Origin: JBILVQ01 sp044370375 | Lineage (GTDB): Bacteria > Bacteroidota > Bacteroidia > UBA4408 | Direction: 5' to 3' | Length of the DNA stretch: 6,506 nucleotides | Assembly (NCBI GenBank): GCA_044370375.1 | Contig: JBILVQ010000177.1 | Span: 1 to 6,506, forward strand | Shown here: positions 1 to 5,773 of the stretch, piece after piece | How the letters are laid out: every line of letters starts with the position of its first letter | Numbering within the stretch: the first letter of the stretch is position 1 | Made by a program: the position numbers and the translations under genes | The notes under the pieces: model-generated | Told to the model about the DNA's origin: nothing | Seen by the model: only the letters and a program-made list of their open reading frames with translations | Databases searched by the model: none

Positions 1-1
1 G

Positions 2-1483
2 GCTGCAGGAAATATTCCTTTTGATTATAGTGATTATCCTGTTTCTGTCTCTTATCTTAATGGGATAGAAAACCATGTAACCGAATTGATTGGCTACTCA
101 AAATGGTTTAATGCTTGTGCCATTAGCGCTACCCGTGAGCAAATTCAACAGATTGGAACATTCGTTTTCGTAAAAAAAATTCAGGAAGTTGAGATCAACC
201 AATCCCTTTCCGCGGTTGAGGAAATTTGTGGAAAGGAAACGAATGGTCCAACCACCGGCCGGATATTTTCAGCCAATGAAAAAAAAATTATTCGTGCGCA
301 GCAGGAATCAATGGGTTTAAGTGCATGGCAAAAAAAGGGAATTGCAGGAAAAGGAATCAGGATTGCAGTTTTTGATGCTGGATTCCCTAATGTTGACAAA
401 CATCCATGTTTTGAGCATATTCGTCAAGGAAATAGAATTATTGCAACCAGAAATTTTTTGAATAAATCCACAGATGTTTACGGTAGAAATTTTCATGGAG
501 AAGCTGTTCTATCCTGTATTGCCGGGATTCAAGATACAACCCAACTTGGCGTTGGCAGTGAGGCCGAATTTCTTCTGGCCATTACTGAGTATGGCATGCG
601 TGAGCCCTTTAGAGAAGAGGTGTTTTGGTTAATGGCTGCTGAATGGGCCGATGAAAAAGGGGCCCATATTATTAGTAGTTCTTTAGGATATGGATACCAA
701 CGGTATTTTTTAAAGGACATGGATGGAAAAACCAGTTTGGTTGCTAAGGCTGCTGCAAAGGCGGTGTCAAAAGGAATATTGGTGATTAATTCTGCCGGCA
801 ATGAAGGTACCGACCCTTGGAAGTTGATTATTACTCCGGCCGATCAGGATAGTGTGCTTGCCGTTGGTGGAGTAGATCCACGTTCAGGCTACCACATCGA
901 TTTTAGTTCTTATGGTCCTAATTATTTGGGTCATGTGAAACCCAACCTATGCGCTCCGGGTGATGTAATGGCTGCAAGAGGTATGAAAATCGGGAACATA
1001 CAAGGAACCTCTTTTTCCTGTCCATTGATGGCAGGATTTGCTGCTTGTCTGCTTCAATTTAAACCTGAGCTGATTGGAAAACCAATTCAAAGTATGCGCT
1101 TTCTCGAGGAGCATAGTAGTTTATATCCCTACTTTGACTATGCCCATGGTTATGGTGTTCCGGATGTAAATTATATTTTGGAGGGAAAAAGAAATACAGG
1201 CAACGCTGCATTGTCCCTTAAAGATGAGGGAGCCAAAAAATCCATCAACATTCATTTTGAAGAAACTTCGGCAGACCCATATTTAATCAATGAATGGAAG
1301 CATTCTTTGTATGTTAAATTTCTAGATGAAAATGGCAAAGTTATCTCCTACCAATTGTATGAGGTGAAATCAGACATGAAGGAGATTGATGTTTCCTACC
1401 AGCGGGTTGAAAATGTATTTGCAGTGGAAGCTCATTATGCCGGAGTTACCAAAAAATTAATCCTTAATCATTACGCACATTAA
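2..1483 (+). CDS. S8 family (subtilisin-like) serine peptidase, 5' end outside window
   Basis: This is a subtilase that hydrolyses peptide bonds, most likely exported to the periplasm or cell surface. The frame is open from base 2, and the 28 codons before the first TTG (base 86) read naturally into the protein (including DYPVSVSYLNG), so the true start lies upstream and 493 residues are visible. Numbering from base 2, an inhibitor-like propeptide region covers about residues 1-70. The peptidase domain follows with Asp125 (VFDAGF, base 374), His165 (NFHGEAV, base 494), oxyanion Asn267 (SAGNEG, base 800) and Ser337 (GTSFSCP, base 1010), so the triad is intact. The residue after HG is Glu where Thr is usual. 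From about residue 410 a beta-rich tail of some 80 residues follows; I see no clear type IX secretion sorting domain. The stop shares a base with the next start, suggesting coupling to the outer-membrane protein. Signal peptide and substrate cannot be judged here. The family call is very secure. Confidence 0.95.
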   Translation, partial: AAGNIPFDYSDYPVSVSYLNGIENHVTELIGYSKWFNACAISATREQIQQIGTFVFVKKIQEVEINQSLSAVEEICGKETNGPTTGRIFSANEKKIIRAQQESMGLSAWQKKGIAGKGIRIAVFDAGFPNVDKHPCFEHIRQGNRIIATRNFLNKSTDVYGRNFHGEAVLSCIAGIQDTTQLGVGSEAEFLLAITEYGMREPFREEVFWLMAAEWADEKGAHIISSSLGYGYQRYFLKDMDGKTSLVAKAAAKAVSKGILVINSAGNEGTDPWKLIITPADQDSVLAVGGVDPRSGYHIDFSSYGPNYLGHVKPNLCAPGDVMAARGMKIGNIQGTSFSCPLMAGFAACLLQFKPELIGKPIQSMRFLEEHSSLYPYFDYAHGYGVPDVNYILEGKRNTGNAALSLKDEGAKKSINIHFEETSADPYLINEWKHSLYVKFLDENGKVISYQLYEVKSDMKEIDVSYQRVENVFAVEAHYAGVTKKLILNHYAH

Positions 1484-1485
1484 TG
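1481..1485 (+). other. Stop-start overlap TAATG (peptidase to barrel protein)
   Basis: The TAA stop of the peptidase and the ATG of the barrel protein share one base. No Shine-Dalgarno-like purine run precedes this ATG, so translation probably depends on ribosomes finishing the peptidase. The overlap is seen directly; the coupling is inferred. Confidence 0.7.
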
Positions 1486-2217
1486 AATTATTTCAAGAAA
1501 GAAAACAGAGAACAGGGTTTTGTTTTTTTGTTGTTACTGTTGGTTTTAACGGTTCAAACAAGTTTAGCACAAGGTCCTAAAATGGAAAGGGTTGTTGCGC
1601 GTGACACAGCAGAGGGAACCAAAGGTCCGAATTTAAAGAAGTATAAACATTGGTTTATCAATGTTGGATTTGCGTTGCCTCATTCCAATAATCATTATGT
1701 AAAATACGGACTATCGCATGAAATTGGTTTTGGTTACCGCACCAAAAGAAAATTAGGCGAGCATTATGCATTGGGTATGGATTTGGCCTATCAATACAGA
1801 AACTACAATGTAAAGAATTTGGTTGGATTTCCGGGTGTTGATTCCTTGAATGTTACCAAGGAAAGGTATGTTCAGCGCGGGTTTCAGTTTGATTTATACC
1901 AAAGAATTAACTACGGAAAAAGAGGGAATTTTCTAGGAAAATACATTGACCTGGTGGTATGGGGTGAGTTGCCTTTTTGGAATTTTCATTCCTACCGTTT
2001 TTCAACCCCCGAATCGCAGAAAATGTATGGAAAGAATGGAAAAATAACGCTGCGAAATTTTGATTGGGATGAGCGTTTTCTATACGGAGTACAACTTAGA
2101 ATTGGCTTTAACAAAAATATCTTTTATGGTAATTATCGTTTAAGTCAGTTGTTTACAACAGCATCGGGCCTGCCGCAGCTCTCCCCTATTGTGGTTGGTT
2201 TCCAGAGAGGGTTTTAG
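1483..2217 (+). CDS. Putative outer-membrane beta-barrel protein
   Basis: This 244-residue protein has no function I recognise by name. It starts with a charged segment and a hydrophobic stretch (about residues 12-26) ending in SLA before Gln30, a good signal peptidase I site, so it is exported. The mature part of about 215 residues lacks further membrane helices and is rich in Tyr, Phe and Gly. Alternating hydrophobic and polar strands can be seen near residues 57-66, 76-86, 94-107, 128-141, 152-163, 197-209 and 234-244, with Tyr/Trp girdles. It ends in Phe (GFQRGF), the usual last residue of outer-membrane barrels recognised by the BAM machinery. The length suits a small barrel of about eight strands. 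It overlaps the peptidase gene by one base and is followed after one base by the recombinase, so it is probably co-transcribed with both. The role could be structural, transport, or a partner of the peptidase; the sequence does not decide. The barrel call is inferred from pattern only. Confidence 0.75.
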   Translation: MNYFKKENREQGFVFLLLLLVLTVQTSLAQGPKMERVVARDTAEGTKGPNLKKYKHWFINVGFALPHSNNHYVKYGLSHEIGFGYRTKRKLGEHYALGMDLAYQYRNYNVKNLVGFPGVDSLNVTKERYVQRGFQFDLYQRINYGKRGNFLGKYIDLVVWGELPFWNFHSYRFSTPESQKMYGKNGKITLRNFDWDERFLYGVQLRIGFNKNIFYGNYRLSQLFTTASGLPQLSPIVVGFQRGF

Positions 2218-2218
2218 C
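2204..2218 (+). promoter_or_regulatory. Ribosome binding site supporting the xerD start at 2219
   Basis: A purine run AGAGAGG (bases 2204-2210) containing the GAGG core lies eight bases before ATG 2219, inside the last codons of the barrel gene. It favours this ATG over the in-frame TTG at 2189, which would add ten residues not typical of XerD N-termini. Shine-Dalgarno use is weak in Bacteroidota, so the support is modest. Confidence 0.45.
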
Positions 2219-3124
2219 ATGAGCTGGGATCCATACATCAAGGGTTTTAAAGCCTATTTGAAGTTGGAGAAATCACTATCCCCCAATTCTATTGAAGGAT
2301 ACCTGGATGATGTATTTAAGCTAAAGAAATATTGCGAAACAGAAACTGCGGTGAGCAGTCCGCTTAAAGTAGATTATTCCCTTCTAAAAGAATTTATTGT
2401 TTGGGTAAATCGGGAAGGCTTAGCAGCCAGAAGTCAGGCACGTTTAATTTCGGGTTTGCGGGCCTTTTACAAGTATTTATTGCTTGAAAATGCGGTTAGC
2501 ATTGACCCCACCGAGCAACTAGATTCTCCTAAACTTGGTAGAAAATTGCCCGATACCTTGTCGGTTCAAGACATTGATGCCCTTATTGCTGCCATCGATC
2601 GCAGTAAAGATGAAGGTGAAAGAAATGTGGCCATGATGGAAACCTTGTATAGTTGCGGTTTAAGGGTGTCGGAGTTGGTGAATTTGAAGATTAGCCACAT
2701 CAATGCCGGACATGGTTTCGTCAAAGTTACCGGTAAGGGAAATAAAGAAAGATTGGTGCCTATTGGAAAAAAAGCATTGAAAATTATTCAGCAATACCTT
2801 CAATTGGTGAGAAGCAAAATCCCTGTACAGAAAGGTTTCGAGGATCACGTTTTTTTGAATAAAAGAGGAAAAGCTTTAAGTCGTGTCATGGTCTTTTTAA
2901 TTATAAAGGACCTTGCCGAGAAAGCGGGTATTAGAAAAGTGATTAGTCCACACACCTTACGCCATAGCTTTGCCACCCATTTGGTGGAAGGAGGTGCCGA
3001 TTTGAGAGCCGTGCAAGAAATGCTGGGCCATGAGTCGATTACAACGACTGAAATTTACACGCATTTGGATCGTGAATTTTTGCGGTCTAATATTTTGCAG
3101 CATCATCCAAGATCGAAAAAATGA
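2219..3124 (+). CDS. xerD: Site-specific tyrosine recombinase XerD
   Basis: This cytoplasmic tyrosine recombinase, paired with XerC or acting alone, resolves chromosome dimers at the dif site near the replication terminus. From ATG 2219 the protein has 301 residues, close to the usual 298 or so. An N-terminal SAM-like core-binding domain (about residues 5-90, with YLKLEKSLSPNSI) is followed by the catalytic domain (about 110-295). All catalytic residues are present: Arg149 (GLRVSEL), Lys173 (TGKGNKER), His245 and Arg248 (HTLRHSFATH), His271 (LGHESI) and nucleophile Tyr280 (IYTH). These sit one residue beyond the positions of E. coli XerD (148, 172, 244, 247, 270, 279), which favours housekeeping XerD over a phage or conjugative integrase. 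No integrase cargo, tRNA or att-like repeat lies nearby. The gene begins one base after the barrel gene and overlaps the WD40 gene by four bases. XerC or XerA-like naming remains possible, since XerC and XerD are similar. Confidence 0.93.
   Translation: MSWDPYIKGFKAYLKLEKSLSPNSIEGYLDDVFKLKKYCETETAVSSPLKVDYSLLKEFIVWVNREGLAARSQARLISGLRAFYKYLLLENAVSIDPTEQLDSPKLGRKLPDTLSVQDIDALIAAIDRSKDEGERNVAMMETLYSCGLRVSELVNLKISHINAGHGFVKVTGKGNKERLVPIGKKALKIIQQYLQLVRSKIPVQKGFEDHVFLNKRGKALSRVMVFLIIKDLAEKAGIRKVISPHTLRHSFATHLVEGGADLRAVQEMLGHESITTTEIYTHLDREFLRSNILQHHPRSKK
3121..3124 (+). other. ATGA stop-start overlap (xerD to WD40 gene)
   Basis: The ATG of the WD40 gene overlaps the TGA stop of xerD in the sequence ATGA. 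The preceding bases are A-rich (GATCGAAAAA), which suits initiation in Bacteroidota. Reinitiation by the same ribosomes is inferred. Confidence 0.7.
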
Positions 3125-4038
3125 GTTCCATTCATGTAGAAACCACGCATGTGCTGAAGGGGCATTACAGTTCTATTTATGCAATCATTTCGGGTGGTGG
3201 TGATACTTTTTTTTCGGGCTCAGGCGACAAGTATATTGTAAAGTGGAATTTAGAGACTGGTTTGCATGAAAATTTTTCGGTCATGCTTCCGGCACCTGTT
3301 TATTCAATGGCATTTTCTGAAGGGAAGAATTACCTGTTTGCAGGAAACGGCATCGGACAAATTCATTTTATCAACTTAGATTTAAGGGCAGAAGAAAAAT
3401 GTTTACAGCTTACCAAGGCCATTGTTTTTGATTTATTGCTGCTGGAAGCGCAGGGTATCTTGATAACAGGCAGCAGTGATGGATGGATTCATGCGATAGA
3501 ATTACCGACAGGGACGATTTTGTGGGCCCGGAAAATTTCGGATGCAAAAATACGTCAATTAAGACCTTTGGACCAAGAGGGAAACTTTGTTGTTTGCTGC
3601 GGAGATGGCAATTTATGTGCCTTGGATTTGAAGGGAAAATTCCTGTTTGCTTTCAAAGCCCATTTTGATTCATGCAACACTGCCCTTGTTTTTAGTGATG
3701 CCAATTTAATTTATACAGGCGGCAAGGATGCTCATTTGAATGTGTTTGAATTAAGTTCACAAAAATTAGTGGAGCGTATCCCTGCACACAATTTTGCATT
3801 GTATGATTTGGCTCTTCATCCCGACATGGAGTTGATGGCAAGTTGCAGCAGAGATAAGACCATCAAATTGTGGGATCCTCAAAAGGCTAAATTTTTGTTG
3901 AGAATAGAAAATCCAATGCAAGGAGGACATAGTCACTCCGTTAACCGTTTGTACTGGAGTTCTTACAAAAACTTATTGGTTTCAGGTGGCGATGACCGTA
4001 TATTGTTGGTTCGAAAAATAGAAACGGATGCTGAATAG
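3121..4038 (+). CDS. WD40 repeat (seven-bladed beta-propeller) protein
   Basis: This 305-residue protein is made almost wholly of WD40 repeats, a scaffold for protein-protein contacts. Seven blades can be assigned: about residues 11-47 (LKGH to VKWN), 50-88, 97-131, 136-175, 180-217 (AH to LNVFE), 221-257 (PAH to RDKTIKLWD) and 268-302 (GGHSHSV to RDKT-like DDRILLVRK). Blades 1, 6 and 7 are closest to the consensus, with GH or AH starts, a structural Asp in the D-K or D-R tight turn, and W or V-R ends; blades 2-4 are degenerate. There is no signal peptide, membrane segment or attached kinase, peptidase or NACHT domain, so it is probably a free cytoplasmic propeller. It overlaps xerD by four bases and ends two bases before the convergent phospholipase-like gene. 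The partner is unknown, and nothing beyond gene order ties it to XerD. Confidence 0.9.
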   Translation: MSSIHVETTHVLKGHYSSIYAIISGGGDTFFSGSGDKYIVKWNLETGLHENFSVMLPAPVYSMAFSEGKNYLFAGNGIGQIHFINLDLRAEEKCLQLTKAIVFDLLLLEAQGILITGSSDGWIHAIELPTGTILWARKISDAKIRQLRPLDQEGNFVVCCGDGNLCALDLKGKFLFAFKAHFDSCNTALVFSDANLIYTGGKDAHLNVFELSSQKLVERIPAHNFALYDLALHPDMELMASCSRDKTIKLWDPQKAKFLLRIENPMQGGHSHSVNRLYWSSYKNLLVSGGDDRILLVRKIETDAE

Positions 4039-4040
4039 TG

Positions 4041-5024
4041 CTAATCGGTGTGTCCTTTTCCGTCACCTTTCAATTTTCCTGTTTTCCAAAGTTCTTCTTC
4101 TGCTTTAGCGGCAAGGCGCAAAGAATCTGAGACTTCTTTATCGAGGAGTCGGTTAAGATTGGGTTGACCTGCATTGACCCAGGCGGTTAACCACATACTG
4201 GCAGTTGCGAGAATAGAGGCTCTCATTCTTCGCTCCACCATGCCATCCATCATATCGTTGTATTTTTTACAATAATCTTCAGAATAAACTTTCATCATGC
4301 TTTGCCCACGATTTTCATAGGCATATTTTAAGTCCGTTGGAAAAGAACTGTTTAAAGCAGCCTCAAATTTTAAAACGCTATCCACGGCCATGTGGCTTTG
4401 GTAAACGATATCCCAAGCTGCATCAAGGGGCTTTTCAATGTATTGGGCTTTTCCGATAAAATAGTCGTAATTATCTGAAAACAATTCAGGCAATCTACTT
4501 TCCCAAAAACCATGAATTCCTTTTTGGTTGGTAAGTTGGCCGTTGTAATTTTCGGTTGTATGCAGCGGAACATGAGCATCTGCCACGTAATGTCCTAAAT
4601 CAGCTGAGTAATGCAGTATTTTATCGAGGTTCCCTTCACGGAATGCTTCGGTCAATCTGAACATCATTTTTTCAATGTGCCATGGAACAATTCCATAGGC
4701 CTTGAGGGTGTCTTCGGTGTATTTTTCGACTGCCTTTTTCCACATTCTGGGCACCACTTTAAAGGCATCAGGACCGTAATGATCGATATCGATGTAATGT
4801 CTTGCTCCTTCATCGGCCACGGCATATCTTCTTTTGTCGGGGTCAACGGCATGTTCGGTAACAAACTCAATATGTTTTTTAAAGAAAGCCATTAAATCGG
4901 TTGGCAGCACCAAAACGGCCATCCGATTAATTTTCTTGTGTCCGAAGAATCCCCAAGAATACAAGGGGTTTTCGTTTGCGGCCAGCAAAACCAATAAAAA
5001 CAGCAAAAAGAATTTCTTTATCAT
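4041..5024 (-). CDS. Secreted zinc-dependent phospholipase C / S1-P1 nuclease fold protein
   Basis: This 327-residue protein is predicted to be an exported trinuclear-zinc hydrolase cleaving a phosphodiester, either a phospholipid head group or a nucleic acid. Residues 1-23 form a signal peptide (MIKK, then a Leu-rich core); cleavage before Trp24 would make Trp the mature N-terminus, which ligates zinc in this fold. Other ligand candidates are His29 (GFFGH), Asp61 or Asp63 (HAVDPDKRRY), His76 (RHYIDID), His145, Asp149 and His155 (HYVADAHVPLH), His171 and Glu175 (IHGFWE). Spacing of the 145/149/155 set matches both S1/P1 nuclease (116/120/126) and Bacillus cereus PLC (118/122/128); the final Glu matches PLC, where the nucleases carry Asp. 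The C-terminal 40 residues are charged and low in complexity. The start codon overlaps the comB stop (ATGA), and it ends the minus-strand operon. Substrate is undecided; fold and secretion are well supported. Confidence 0.88.
   Translation of the reverse strand: MIKKFFLLFLLVLLAANENPLYSWGFFGHKKINRMAVLVLPTDLMAFFKKHIEFVTEHAVDPDKRRYAVADEGARHYIDIDHYGPDAFKVVPRMWKKAVEKYTEDTLKAYGIVPWHIEKMMFRLTEAFREGNLDKILHYSADLGHYVADAHVPLHTTENYNGQLTNQKGIHGFWESRLPELFSDNYDYFIGKAQYIEKPLDAAWDIVYQSHMAVDSVLKFEAALNSSFPTDLKYAYENRGQSMMKVYSEDYCKKYNDMMDGMVERRMRASILATASMWLTAWVNAGQPNLNRLLDKEVSDSLRLAAKAEEELWKTGKLKGDGKGHTD
5021..5024 (-). other. ATGA stop-start overlap (comB to phospholipase-like gene)
   Basis: Read on the minus strand, the comB TGA and the ATG of the phospholipase-like gene share the sequence ATGA. 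No Shine-Dalgarno-like run is seen just upstream of that ATG, so coupled reinitiation is the likely mode. Confidence 0.7.
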
Positions 5025-5770
5025 AGAGAATTGGCCGGTAGTTTAACATCCATTTTTACCAGATACTGTCCTTGCAACATTGGAATGATTTTAATCAAAT
5101 CAAGGCTTAGGCAGTACTTTACATCATCTTTCAGTCCAAGGGCTGCAAGACGTTCCTTATGCGAGGAGTAGTTCAAAAACTTGTAAGGGTTTTGTTCAGC
5201 GTTTTGGTAAAGATATTTGGTGGCCAAAGCACCATCTCCTAATTTGAATGAATCTTTGGTGCTAAGTTTTTCGGCTACAGCCCCTGCAAACAGCGTGTCT
5301 TCGAGGTTGAATTTATTTTTCCATCCCGAGCAGAGCAGCAAAATGTTTTTGTTTTGGGTTAGGAGCCAATCACAGAGAAAAGAAATATTGAGAAATGAAC
5401 CAATGACCACAAGATCGGCATTTTTAGAAGCCTCAATGGCTTGTGTTCCGTTGGTGGTTGTAATTACAACGGTTTGGTCTTTGATTTTATCGGTCATGTA
5501 ACCGTAGGGAGAATTTCCGAAATCGAAACCTTCAATGGCTATTCCATTTCTTTCTGCGCCAACTAAAAAACCCTTGTCTTTGTAACTTTTTGCCTCATCG
5601 ATTTCTGCTACGGGAATCATCTTTTCTACCCCGTATTGAAAGGCGGTACAAATGGCAGAGGTTGCTCTTAAAATATCGATAACAACAACAATTTGATTGC
5701 TTTTTTCATATACCGGATAAAGGTAAGGTGAAAAGCAAACATCGATTGAAGGTTGTGCACTTTGCTCCAT
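5021..5770 (-). CDS. comB: 2-phosphosulfolactate phosphatase family protein (ComB)
   Basis: ComB removes phosphate from (R)-2-phospho-3-sulfolactate, giving 3-sulfolactate, the second step of coenzyme M synthesis in methanogens; it is magnesium-dependent and cytoplasmic. The 249-residue protein shows the family signatures in order: VVVIDILRATSAI (residues 28-40), GAERNG then EGFDFGNSP (71-88), TTTNGTQA (104-111), LCSGWKNKFNLED (146-158) and AGAVAEKL (162-169), then the C-terminal SSHKERLAALG block (202-212). Length is typical. No phosphosulfolactate synthase (ComA), dehydrogenase (ComC) or decarboxylase gene is visible, and methanogenesis is not expected here, so the physiological product is uncertain; sulfolactate or sulfonate metabolism, perhaps feeding sulfonolipids, is only an idea. 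The gene starts three bases after the gcvT stop and overlaps the next gene by four, so it is almost surely co-transcribed with both. The family call is secure, the exact role is not. Confidence 0.92.
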   Translation of the reverse strand: MEQSAQPSIDVCFSPYLYPVYEKSNQIVVVIDILRATSAICTAFQYGVEKMIPVAEIDEAKSYKDKGFLVGAERNGIAIEGFDFGNSPYGYMTDKIKDQTVVITTTNGTQAIEASKNADLVVIGSFLNISFLCDWLLTQNKNILLLCSGWKNKFNLEDTLFAGAVAEKLSTKDSFKLGDGALATKYLYQNAEQNPYKFLNYSSHKERLAALGLKDDVKYCLSLDLIKIIPMLQGQYLVKMDVKLPANSL

Positions 5771-5773
5771 TGA

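Noticed and set aside
86..88. TTG at base 86 as the start of the S8 peptidase
   Set aside because: The frame is open to base 2 and the upstream codons encode plausible propeptide sequence, so the gene simply enters from the left edge.
2189..2218. TTG at base 2189 as the start of xerD, giving a 311-residue protein overlapping the barrel gene
   Set aside because: ATG 2219 has a GAGG site at the right distance, gives the family's usual length, and places the catalytic residues within one position of E. coli XerD.
2219..3124. The tyrosine recombinase as the integrase of a mobile element
   Set aside because: Its length and catalytic spacing are XerD-like, and no tRNA, direct repeats, excisionase, phage or conjugation genes are near; the neighbours are ordinary chromosomal genes in tight operons.
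4024..4067. Possible bidirectional terminator at the convergent junction
   Set aside because: The inverted matches are only 4-5 base pairs with long loops and no proper U-tract after a stable stem, so I do not annotate a terminator.
4611..4895. Plus-strand open frame of 94 codons opposite the phospholipase-like gene
   Set aside because: It lies wholly within a strongly supported gene on the other strand, has no recognisable motifs, and reflects shadow coding.
5217..5501. Plus-strand open frame of 94 codons opposite comB
   Set aside because: It is an antisense shadow of conserved ComB motifs with no independent support.
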